Part shown: piece after piece, positions 55,440 to 64,000 of the stretch | Position numbering within the stretch: position 1 is the first letter of the stretch | How the letters are laid out: each line of letters begins with the position of its first letter | Assembly (NCBI GenBank): GCA_014526335.1 | Contig: JACTAT010000035.1 | Location: 5,075,399 to 5,139,398 of the forward strand | Origin: Chrysaora quinquecirrha | Lineage: Eukaryota; Cnidaria; Scyphozoa; Semaeostomeae; Pelagiidae | Length of the DNA: 64,000 nucleotides | Reading direction: 5' to 3' | Position numbers and translations under genes: made by a program | Notes under the pieces: generated by a model | The model's input: the letters and a program-made list of their open reading frames with translations, nothing else | The model's database searches: none | Told to the model about the DNA's origin: nothing

Positions 55440-55520
55440 ATGCATGAATTTGGCAATTTGAGATTCAGTTGCAATTGCATATGAGTTTGGCAATTTGGGA
55501 TTCAGCTGCATCTTGCAGTT
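55440..55520. repeat. Short tandem repeat, about 3 units
   Basis: GGGATTCAGTTGCAATTGCATATG-like units (each written here in part) separated by AATTTGGCAATTTG. Confidence 0.7.
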
Positions 55521-55524
55521 GAAA

Positions 55525-56455
55525 AAGAACATAAATAGAATGATATAGAATGGCTAAGAATGCAAGTGAATGCATAGAATGTATATGCAATAGAATGAAA
55601 TGGAAAGAAATAGAATGAAATAAAATGTAATAATATAGAATAGAATAGAATAGAATAGAATAGAATACAATGTGATAGAATAGAATGGAATAGAATGCAA
55701 TTGAATGGAGTAGAAGGAAATGTGATATAATGTAAGAATGGAGTGGGGTAGGTAGAATAGGATATAACGTGATATAGAAAGAAATAGAAAGGACTAGAAT
55801 GAAATATAATGGAAACGTATAGAATAGAATGGAATAGAATGCAATGAAATGGAGTAGAATGAAATGTGATAAAATGGAATAGAATGGAATGGGGTAGAAT
55901 AGAATGTAATGTGATATAGAAAGAAATAGAAAGAAATAGAATGAAATAAAATGTAATAATATAGAATGGAATGGAATATAATACAATGTGATAGAATAGA
56001 TTGAAATAGAGTGGAAACGTATAGAATAGAATGGAATAGAATGCAATTGAATGGAGTAGAATGAAATGTGATAAAATTGGAACAGAATGGAATGGGGTAG
56101 AATAGAATATAATGTAATATAGAAAGAAATAGAAAGAAATAGAATGAAATAAAATGTAATAATATAGAATGGAATGGAATAGAATACAATGTGATAGAAT
56201 AGAATGAAATAGAATGGAAACGTAAAGAACAGAATGGAATAGAATGCAATGAAATGGAGTAGAATGAAATGAGATAAAATGTAATAGAATGGAATGGGGT
56301 AGGTAGAATAGGATATAACGTAATATAAAGGAATAGAATGAAATAAAATGTAATAATGTAGAATTGTAGAATAGAATGGGATGGAGTAGAACAGAACAGA
56401 ATGGAATAGAATAGAATTATAGAATGGAATGGAAAGGAATGGAGTAGAAGTGAAA
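55525..56455. repeat. GAATA/GAATG satellite
   Basis: AATAGAATGGAATAGAATG-like sequence with a higher-order unit of about 240-250 bp (AGAAAGAAATAGAAAG recurs near 55780, 55920 and 56120). The Phe/Ser/Ile/Tyr ORFs on the minus strand are artefacts. Confidence 0.92.
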
Positions 56456-57382
56456 GACAAATGAGTTAGGTTTCTCATTGTAAATGTTGAATATTAATCG
56501 TGTCACAAGTATATCAAACAGATTCAGAATTCACGTTTTGACAACTTTACCTGAATGCCCTAACTGGTGACGCTATTCAGAGGTTTGCTGCAACGAGAAG
56601 AATAAAAAGTTCTTTGTCTCATTATGATTGTACCCGGGGGGGCTAACTTCTGTTTCCTATAATACGGGGTTTCGCAATTCTGGTCAGAAATATATAGACG
56701 GGGGCCGTAGTATCGATGTTGTTCTTATAAAGGGACGATCGTTAGAAAGAAAATATTTGTCCGCTACCTGGAGATATCCGTCATATAATGATGTTCGTTA
56801 ATGACTATATAGCTATTCACTTGTCCGGAGTTTTCCGTTGTGTATGAGTGTCCGTCAATGAATATACTGTATTGTCGATTGTCCGGGGATATCCATTGTA
56901 GCGAGGTGTCCGTTAATGGAGTTCCACTGTTTACCAGTCAGTGAAATAGAAGTATTTTAGACTAAAATAAACTTGTCTCTTAAACTGTTAAATCATTGAA
57001 AATTGGCCTATTAATCTTGGTAATTATATAAATCATACCATTAATCAAGAGCCTGATATGAATAAGGCACCTTAAGAAATCATTCATCCTCTTTATTTTT
57101 GAGTATAGAATCTTAACCCCCCACATCTTGCTTGGAAGCATATATTATTTAGTGTGTAAGATATTGGTGACAAGCTTGAATATGATTGGCCAGTGGAAGC
57201 TAAATTATTGCTTATTGATACTCACGACAAGTAGACATTGATTTCGCGGTTTTTTGCGACAGGGAGCCAAGAATGCCGCTTGTTTATACTCAGGACAATT
57301 TAAAAGTTGTTTAATGTAGTTGTAGGGCGACTGAATTTTCGCACAACACAGCCACTTGGAAATCGTATGAAGTCGTGTGTTT
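56456..57382. other. Intergenic DNA with a GTCCGTT-family fragment
   Basis: 56745-56935 carries GTCCGCTACCTGGAGATATC, GAGGTGTCCGTTAATGGAGT and similar motifs. The rest is unassigned. It would include the promoter of the tentative 57.4-kb gene. Confidence 0.45.
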
Positions 57383-57523
57383 ATGCAGCTGAAAATGATC
57401 GAAGTTGCCTCTTTTGAAGAAAATGGGAACACGATTGTGAGCTCGAGTTTTCAACACAGAAAGTCATCGCAAAGTTCCTCGTTTAAGGCGAGTTCATCGA
57501 CTAAACAAACACAGCTTAAGAAG
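57383..57523 (+). CDS. Unknown gene, candidate exon 1
   Basis: ATG MQLKMIEVASFEENGNTIVS, then Ser/Lys/Gln-rich sequence to TKQTQLKK, ending at a consensus gtatgt donor. The minus-strand ORF covering it is less likely, as it has no splice context. Confidence 0.42.
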
Positions 57524-58720
57524 GTATGTTTTGAATTAGCTTTTTGAATGTGTTTTCGACTTCTTCTTTCAACTAAAACTTGCTGATCAAATTTAGAGAA
57601 AAGAGCCCTTTAGAGTTAATATATTCGATCTTATCAAGGCTGTTTCCGACACTATATTAAACACGATAGTCACTACTTACCATGACAAGCCTATTTACCA
57701 GGGCAACGTTTTGGGAGAGATCTGTCTCATTGCGTTCTCATTGCCCGATGATGGGAGATGGACCTTTTTCGAGACGTTGCCCTCGATAAATATATCAAAG
57801 GGTTGTCATGTCTAGTGATGACTATTATGTCTAATACGGAGCCCTTTAAAGTTAATAGAAACTTTAACTGACAATAAAAAGCATTAAAGCAACATTGCGC
57901 ACTTCCAGTTTATCGTCTTTTCAAATTATCGAGCGCTTTTTCGTCCGGCACTGTCCGGAGTAAGAATTAGACTAGAAGGTAGAACAACAATACCATTACA
58001 CTTTGATGCAAGAGGCGCATTCACTACCCAAAATGGGGAACGATCTTTCTGCAACGTCATGCAAGAGTTAAAGAGTTTTCCACTGAGTAAACTTCCTCGA
58101 TTTAAGGACTGTCTTCTGGCAAAGCTTTCAGTATGTTTGAAATGCCTCCGCATTTTTATCGAGATTTTGTAGTTATGAACGACTAAAAACAAGCTTTGGC
58201 TTTTAACTTTCTAGACTTCCAAGCCTCATAATTAATTCAAGTCTCTCTGCTTTGTTTGTTTTCATTGTCTATCTCTCCTTATAAGAGAAAGTCTTCTTTC
58301 GGTCGTGAGCATTGCGTCCACTGGAGGTTGCTTTTTAGAGAACGTTGAAGATTCAGATATTGAAATTGCTTCATGTGCTACATGATATTGTGTTGCACTG
58401 CATCAAACTAATGCTAAGTAAGAGTAGCATGCCTATTCAGCTTTTGCTTGTAGGTTAGCCCTCTTTGTGTCTTTGAACACGATGATTAGGAAAAATTTGC
58501 AATTGCCCCCCCCCCCCCGAAGGTATTGTCAGAGTTACAGCCAAGTGAAATTTTTTGCCTCAATGCTATAGCTATAGACGCAGGAATACATGAATTTCAC
58601 TCGCTCAATCATCTACAAATGTCCAGGCGGAAAAACAAAAGAAGAATGAGAATGTGTGCTCAGTGTATACCTGTATCACAGAATACCTACTGTCAGTGTA
58701 ATAGCCATCAGCAGTTTTAA
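57383..58720 (+). CDS. Tentative 4-exon gene of unknown function (about 209 aa)
   Basis: I do not recognise this protein. Four segments with GT-AG borders join with matching phases (0, 0, 1) into one open frame from an ATG to a TAA. The first (47 aa) is Ser-rich (SSSFQHRKSSQSSSF). The second (74 aa) contains RIRLEGRTTIPLHFDARGAF and ELKSFPLSKLPRFKDCLLAK. The third (26 aa) is helix-like and hydrophobic (LKIQILKLLHVLHDIVLHC). The last is basic then Cys-rich (RRKNKRRMRMCAQC, TYCQC). Phase agreement and consensus donors support it; weak acceptors and absence of homology recognition argue for caution. It could also supply upstream alternative exons of the p120-catenin gene on the same strand. Confidence 0.38.
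57600..57860. mobile_element. MITE-like palindrome in intron 1 of the unknown gene
   Basis: CGATAGTCACTACTTACCAT and TGTCATGTCTAGTGATGACT are inverted with gaps, as are CCAGGGCAACG and CGTTGCCCTCG. GAGCCCTTTARAGTTAATA occurs as a direct repeat at both flanks (57604 and 57839), a possible target-site duplication or flanking repeat. Confidence 0.55.
57909..58130 (+). CDS. Unknown gene, candidate exon 2
   Basis: It is a 222-nt open segment between acceptor cacttccag and donor gtatgt, phase 0 on both sides. It encodes FIVFSNYRALFRPALSGVRI, then SFCNVMQELKSFPLSKLPRF and KDCLLAKLS. Confidence 0.42.
58339..58417 (+). CDS. Unknown gene, candidate exon 3
   Basis: It is a 79-nt segment between acceptor gctttttag and donor gtaaga. 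It encodes RTLKIQILKLLHVLHDIVLH then CIKLML. Another frame across it reads ENVEDSDIEIASCAT and stops, so the exon choice is uncertain. Confidence 0.3.
58533..58720 (+). CDS. Unknown gene, candidate exon 4 (terminal)
   Basis: After acceptor tattgtcag the frame reads LQPSEIFCLNAIAIDAGIHE, then RRKNKRRMRMCAQCIPVSQ and NTYCQCNSHQQF before TAA. A C-run of about 13 immediately precedes the acceptor. Confidence 0.32.
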
Positions 58721-58729
58721 GTGCATCCA

Positions 58730-59350
58730 CTTGCTAAGCACGTACGCAATGTTACTTTAAAATTGTCTCCTTGATGGACATCGACGCACAATCCCAACAG
58801 TTAGAAAACGCTTTCTCCGTGTCTGCATCAGGACAAGTACATACGCAATGTTGCCCTTAAATTGGCTCCAAGTACTATACAACCCAAACACAAGCACTTG
58901 CTATTCACATATCTAATATTACCCCTATAATTGACTCCTATATAGAAGTACAACTTCAATTTTAGAAAACTCTTTCTCCATGTCTGCCTCAGGGCAACAA
59001 TGTTAATGTTGTCCCCATTATTGGCTCCTGGATGAAAGCACAACCACAATATAAGAGAACGATTCCTCCGCGTGTACATCAGGACAGTACTTGCTAAGCA
59101 ATGTTACCCAATGTTGTCCCTATTATTGGCTCCTGGATGGAGGTACAACCTCAACATAAGAAAATGCCTTCTTCATGTCTACATCAGTGCAACTGCAAAG
59201 TTTGCTGAGTGCATCGAAGTGCATACGCAGTGTTACCCCTAAATTGGATCCTGCTGGATAGAAGTACAACCCCAACATGAGAAAACGCTTTTTCCACATA
59301 GAGAGCATTAAGCATTCCTAATGTGCTCCTAAATATACCCTTACAATTGG
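58730..59350. repeat. Roughly 115-bp degenerate tandem repeat, about 5 copies
   Basis: Each unit has TACGCAATGTTACCC, AATTGGCTCCTGGATGGA, TACAACCCCAACAT, GAAAACGCTTTCTCC and GTGTCTGCATCAGGACA in order. It starts just after the stop of the unknown gene. Confidence 0.8.
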
Positions 59351-59916
59351 TTGCTGGATGGGGGCTGGATTTATGGGATGCCACATCTTACTCCCAAGCG
59401 AGAGGATTGAGTGAACCCCTGAATGAACCAGAAAGGACAGGTGTCCATGAATAAAACAGTTGTAAATCTGAATAATTTACGTTTATATAGTTAACTGATT
59501 TCAATAGACCTTTAATGGTGGCAAGTTTATTGTCTGGGAAAACGTCCAGAGTTGTGACACAAAAACATGTCCGGATAAAGGTATAATGGTAAAATCAATG
59601 GTTGACCATAAACCACATGTCAGCGTCCTTTGTTGTTTTTAAGAGCTAAAAGACCGGACGGGGTTGGTTCCTATTTACGAATGCAAACTGCTGAATGAGC
59701 TTATGCGAATATAGGAATCATATGAAGGAAACAAAACAACTTTACTCTTTCCAGAGTCCATAGAAGAGAGTCCTTAGCTACTTCTATTGACTTTGCTCTT
59801 TCATGCATTTTCCCAGAGTCTTGGTGTAAAAGGGCCCCAAAAAAGTCCAGTTCTTTGGTGGTTTTACCAGGGCAAGTCTACCACAACTACTGCCTGTTAG
59901 AGCAGGGAGGTTATTT
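59351..59916. other. No gene recognised
   Basis: Non-coding by inspection. Confidence 0.4.
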
Positions 59917-60062
59917 AGACTTATTAACTTGAGTCCCAGTTATCTGTCGCTCATCAGTCCGAGACTAATACCAATCCGAGGTCGCTCAAACTGGACAACT
60001 GTAGTTTGAGCGACCTAGCACTCATTTCAACAGCGATAACTACGACTCAGGTAATCAGTCTA
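59917..60062. mobile_element. AGACTTATTAACTTGAGTC-ended MITE
   Basis: The ends AGACTTATTAACTTGAGTCC and ACTCAGGTAATCAGTCT are inverted, with an inner palindrome GGTCGCTCAAACTG...GTTTGAGCGACC. Same family as the nested element at 24114-24233. Confidence 0.75.
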
Positions 60063-60194
60063 GGGGTTATTGTTGAAGGCCTTGTAACCTATGTATCTTT
60101 TTCGGAATTCGCCGCCATTCAAGGAATTCTGGGAGTTTGAGTCTACAGTACCAAGTTTGCGATGAACAGCAGAAACATTTTCGGTACAGTACAG

Positions 60195-60380
60195 TACCAG
60201 GTGAAAGTGAAGGTAAAATGGTGTTTTACCGCCAGTCGCTAGGATCTCAGTAGTAGGTTAACTAATCGAGATCTCGACCCTGGCCATGACGCTACCGTGG
60301 CTGGGCTTGAACCCTGACCACACTGAGCCTCTGACACCACGAGTCAGCTGGATTACACCACGACGCCACAGCACTTTCAA
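60195..60380 (-). repeat. SINE-like element, near-full copy
   Basis: Minus-strand CGTGGTGTAATCCAGCTGAC and GGGTTCAAGCCCAGCCACGG. Highly similar to 51462-51645. Confidence 0.77.
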
Positions 60381-60939
60381 GCGGCACAGCGCCACAGCGC
60401 CACAGTACCACGTACATACAGTACAACACAGTACACAAGTTAACCATTTAAAAAATTTATCCCAGCACTCGCACTCCCTATCAAGCACTACTAAATGGCG
60501 AGTATGTCAAAACATGTTTTAGCTGTTGCTTGCACTTTGAAATATTCCCAAAGACAGTTAACGTAGAACTTTCCAAACAGGTGTGGTTCATCTTTCGTTA
60601 CTCCTTGTCAATGCCCTGACATCATTCCAATGCATAATTTTAAGCATGTTTTTAGAGAGAGGGTAAGGGGCGTAGATCGGGGGCAGGGCGTAGATAGGGG
60701 ATGAGGGTTGAGCGACATTCAGCGTATCAACGCAAAAGAAGAGTAAAAAGAATGATTGCAAATTCAGCATACAGCACCACCTTCAATTAAGCTAAGCGTC
60801 CATGTTGAAAGGCGGGGAAGACGTGCTCCAAGTCTATTACTGAATACCCTTCTCCGGACCACCATTCCAGGTCTAAAAGTAGGGATAGTCTTTTCTCTAC
60901 TGATCTAATGCATGTCTTCTGCCTGATGGTGAAAACCCT

Positions 60940-61345
60940 TAACTGTACCGATGATAACTTTCAACGATAACTCGCACTCGCACCCTCCACTGTACTGATG
61001 TTACACCTCTGCGCTACAGATGATAACGGGATGGAAGATCCCAGGGATAATAACCAGCCAATCCAATGTACTGATGATAACCCTTCACGATACCCCGCAT
61101 CCTCCCGAGGGGCAGTTCACTCCTTGAAAGGAATCTCGTACCCCTCAGCTTGAATCGCTATTTTTTTCGTAAGAGTCCTTTTGTTTCATTGGGAATCTCG
61201 TACGCTTATTCGATGAGTGAAATGCCCTCTCATCCTACAACACTGTACGACATTGCACCCCCTCCACTGTGCTGATGATAACCCTCTCGATAACCCTCCG
61301 CTCCCCGCTGTACTGATGTTAACCCTCTCCACCATACTTCCTAGC
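60940..61345. repeat. Degenerate GTACTGATGATAACCCT repeat with an inserted small MITE
   Basis: TGTACTGATGATAACCCTTC-like motifs occur about eight times. 61103-61230 is a small MITE (GAGGGGCAGTTCACTCC to GAGTGAAATGCCCTCTC) matching 48045-48200. Confidence 0.6.
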
Positions 61346-61398
61346 TACTGTCCACTTCTGTGCACATCCTCAAGTTCCTGTACATCGCGTTGTACCGA

Positions 61399-61450
61399 GT
61401 TGACACGTTTTTTTATAAGGAAAATATTTAATAAGGAACACCTTTGTAAA
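61399..61450. mobile_element. Minimal TTTTTTTATAAGGAA-ended element
   Basis: ACACGTTTTTTTATAAGGAA followed at once by AATAAGGAACACCTTTGT. It looks like a deleted relative of 45645-46728. Confidence 0.5.
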
Positions 61451-62261
61451 GGTTGATTTCCATTTAGTGCATTTTGTCGCGGGCGCGACTTTTTAAGGAT
61501 ATCCTGATCGGGTTTTCTTCTCAAGTACTGTATACAAGGTCACAAACGATTTCAATTGCCAGGAGTAGGTTTGGTTTGGTACTATGCTATGACCTCATTC
61601 ATTATCAAGAAATTTGCGGTGGCGGGGGCCTGGAAGAATGGCGTATGGCGTAAACGATTCGGCTGCGGCTGGTGACACATGGAGAAGTTTGGTTGCGGGG
61701 GCCGGGCTAAGCGGGGGCACGTAGGAAATTCTACCGTCATCATTCTGTAGGAATATGCGGTGTTGATCAAGAATATAGCAAGGAAAGGGTTCATGCTTAA
61801 ATTGAATCCATTGATCTATTGACAGACTGAATTGAGCGACCATATTTTTTGGAAAATATTAAAACCTGTCCTGACCCTGAATGAAACAGTTGATCTGAAT
61901 GAAACAGCGCAAATCCGTCTCTCATTAACCAAACAATAGAAATCCGTCATAAACAAAGAGCAATGTCAAACCAAACAATGGGAATCCTTTGTTAAACAAA
62001 GAGAAATGTCAATCAAACTTCCTTTCACGCCCAGAGTAAATAGACGTTCATCTCGTCAACAAATACGCAAAAGCGTCAGCGTCATCAATCCTGAAAATTT
62101 TAGGTTTTCAAAAAGAAAATATTCGAGGTTATTATTGGTTTATAATTTTAGACTTTTGAGGATTTTCAGAGGCGGGAATCGTATTTGTGACATGCCTTTT
62201 GTTTAGAGGAAGAGAAGCGTGAAAAATTGTTCTGAGTGATTCTGGCCGTTAACCGTAAACA
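61451..62261. promoter_or_regulatory. 5' flank of the delta-catenin exon
   Basis: No exon recognised. Either promoter and 5' UTR, or intron following unseen upstream non-coding exons. Confidence 0.3.
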
Positions 62262-62351
62262 ATGTACAGAGCAAAAGGATACATTGAGGATGATATTAGC
62301 AGCGTGGATGAAAACAACACAGCGAATTTATTACGATCAGTGAAGGAACAG
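62262..62351 (+). CDS. CTNND1: p120/delta-catenin coding exon 1
   Basis: It is 30 codons from ATG to the CAG before donor gttaaa, ending NNTANLLRSVKEQ. Phase 0. Confidence 0.85.
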
Positions 62352-64000
62352 GTTAAAAAACGCCTTTATTTATTCTGTTAATCATTCAAGGTTGATTTAC
62401 GTGTGGTTACATCGTTATCTAAGCCGCCGGGCCGTGAAGTTAGGTTCCCACGCATCATGGGCCTACGGTTGTTTGGAGTAGTAGCCAGATTTGAAAGTTT
62501 TAAATCTCTCAACGTGATCTAAACCGAAAGCAAAAAAGAAACAGTTCTCTATTGGAAATGCTTATCCTTTTTTTGTCTCATGTTTTAGGAAGCACAGTTC
62601 GAGAAGCTTTCTAAACAAATGGAAATGGAGCGACAGAGTGTAGCCAGACAGTTGGAGAAGGTTGGTAAAATTTTCAAAAAATATATTGGCAGTCTGTGTT
62701 TGAAAAAGGCGTGTACTTTGGATTTGTACATATGTTATAAGTTAAGAATTCCTTCGTTTAGTTATGTGTTTTGTGGTTAGAAATTAGCTGACCTTTTCTC
62801 GAAAGTTTTTAGCATATGTTGATTGTATGGATTGTAAACACAGCGGCGAGACACTTAGTTGCTGGGAAACTTTCGATAAGCGGGCCTTCGCCGATTTGTG
62901 CCGCCATTTTGCAATTTGCACATTTCAATAGAATACCCGAGACAACATTTTCACACTTCGTGCAGTTCCGAGAGAAAATTTGTAAGTTTACCTTCTTAAA
63001 TTTCCTAATATGCCTAATTTTATTCAAATAAGGACTCTATATTAATTGACTACAGTAGTTTTCGCTTTCTATATAAAGGTACGATTTATGAATTGAATCG
63101 TAATGTTTGATATCAACAAAACAGGAAATTCTAATCTTATTTATCATACACAAATGAAGGGAGTTTCCGCCTAAAATTAATGCATTCAAATACCGTTGAT
63201 AATTGATGGGAAAACGAAATCATGGTCATGCATTAGTTTCTTCCCACTCTTAGTCTTTACAACTCCCTTCTTACTGCAATTGGTAACACAACAGGTCAAC
63301 CCACCCCAATACCAACTTGCTCTCCCTTAACATGGTCAAGTCAGAACTCCAACTCTTCCAGGTCATGTTGCCCCACGTGTTGGTCCAACTCGCCCCATCT
63401 GTCTAGTCAACTCACCCCACCATTAAGTAAATGATAGAAAACGATATAATTAAGTGAATCTATCAGTGTGAGAAAAGTGGGTTTGGGGCAGAACAGAGCC
63501 CCCAACTTTAAACATCTATGGTTTAGTTGGGACAAGTTGACTTTTGAGATGGGGTGAATTGACTTTGAACATTGGACGAGTTGACTTTGAAAGTTAAGGG
63601 CAAGTTAACCAAATAGTGGCACAAGTTGGAAATGGGGTGAGTTGGTAGTTGGGCCAGTTGACTAGAACCCCTGCATTCTTTGTATGCACCCGTACATCAG
63701 CACCCCCTTGAAGAACTGCCCTGAAAGTCCAAAAACTATGTGAATACTATTTCCAGGAATACTATAGGCTATTTGAGCATACATTTTGCTCGGGCAGTAT
63801 GCCCAAAAATGTTTCCGCTGTTTATCACAATTTAGATATGTAGATATTTTATTTGATTTTTTCAGATTGACTTTATTGCTTTAACTTGGTGTAAAGTCAA
63901 GAATTCTTTCTTACATAAGTAGGGGTATCGTTTTAGCAAAATTACCCAAAGTGTTAACACAGGCATTTTTTTGAAATTTTGGGTCAAGCATCCCTAACAA
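62262..64000 (+). CDS. CTNND1: p120/delta-catenin gene, 5' part (first two coding exons), continues beyond the window
   Basis: Delta-catenins bind the juxtamembrane tail of classical cadherins and stabilise adherens junctions. Only the N-terminus is here: MYRAKGYIEDDISSVDENNT, then ANLLRSVKEQ spliced to EAQFEKLSKQMEMERQSVAR and QLEK. Vertebrate p120 has the same SVKEQEAQFEKL...ER..V..QLE coiled coil, and the exon join falls inside the conserved motif. An in-frame TAA just upstream of the ATG fixes the start. Armadillo repeats must lie outside the window. Which vertebrate paralog (CTNND1, CTNND2, ARVCF, PKP4) is closest cannot be judged, so the symbol marks the family. Confidence 0.85.
62589..62660 (+). 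CDS. CTNND1: p120/delta-catenin coding exon 2 (coiled coil)
   Basis: It is 24 codons, EAQFEKLSKQMEMERQSVAR then QLEK, between acceptor tgttttag and donor gttggt. The heptad pattern suits the family's N-terminal coiled coil. No further exon was seen to 64000. Confidence 0.88.
62661..63289. other. Delta-catenin intron 2, first part
   Basis: No further exon or repeat was recognised. Confidence 0.45.
63290..63690. mobile_element. Repeat family with AAGTCAACTCGCCCC sub-repeats (copy 2, inverted)
   Basis: The end TAGTTGGGCCAGTTGACTAG near 63648-63667 is the inverse of the start of 7190-7465. The centre ATGATAGAAAACGATATAAT matches that copy's centre inverted. Confidence 0.7.

Noticed and set aside
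55465..56478. 337-codon Phe/Ser/Ile/Tyr ORF
   Set aside because: It is a GAATA/GAATG satellite in which the complementary strand lacks stops.

Overview
This window looks like nuclear DNA from a non-bilaterian or other early-branching animal, most likely an anthozoan cnidarian such as a coral or anemone. The sequence directly shows AT-rich, intron-rich DNA with GT-AG splice sites, many short inverted-repeat elements, tRNA-derived SINE-like copies and long microsatellites. The genes are animal genes. The exact taxon is an inference; no database search was possible.

Layout. 1-6.2 kb holds no gene, only a TIR element with an AT-rich core, a GGTAT satellite, a 28-bp minisatellite and a small MITE. 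6.24-27.28 kb (+) is a receptor guanylate cyclase in 19 recognisable exons: ligand-binding domain, one membrane helix, kinase-homology domain, dimerisation helix and cyclase domain. It has one apparent 1-base deletion in exon 1 and no recognisable terminal exon. 27.3-32.9 kb is repeats, including a roughly 0.9-kb tandem duplication. 32.9-35.06 kb (-) is a C2H2 zinc-finger gene in two or more exons with three reading-frame changes. 35.4-43.8 kb (+) is a complete 8-exon MOB3 gene (217 aa), head-to-head with the zinc-finger gene, with 335 bp between start codons. 43.8-47.4 kb is repeats. 47.4-53.76 kb (+) is a complete 7-exon EamA/DMT-superfamily transporter (501 aa). 53.8-57.3 kb is repeats. 57.38-58.72 kb (+) is a tentative 4-exon gene of unknown function. 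58.7-62.2 kb is repeats. 62.26-62.66 kb (+) holds the first two coding exons of a p120/delta-catenin gene that runs off the window.

The genes do not form a pathway or cluster. Signalling (cGMP receptor, MOB3), membrane transport and cadherin adhesion (delta-catenin) genes are simply neighbours. Much of the remaining DNA consists of MITE-like families that recur several times within these 64 kb, mostly in introns. The most common is an inverted-repeat family with ends related to TTTGATCGTTTGGCC. I found no convincing novel multi-gene system. The items most worth checking are the unknown 57.4-58.7 kb gene, a TIR element carrying an exon-like acidic ORF (42.0-42.6 kb), the head-to-head zinc-finger/MOB3 promoter, and the frame breaks.
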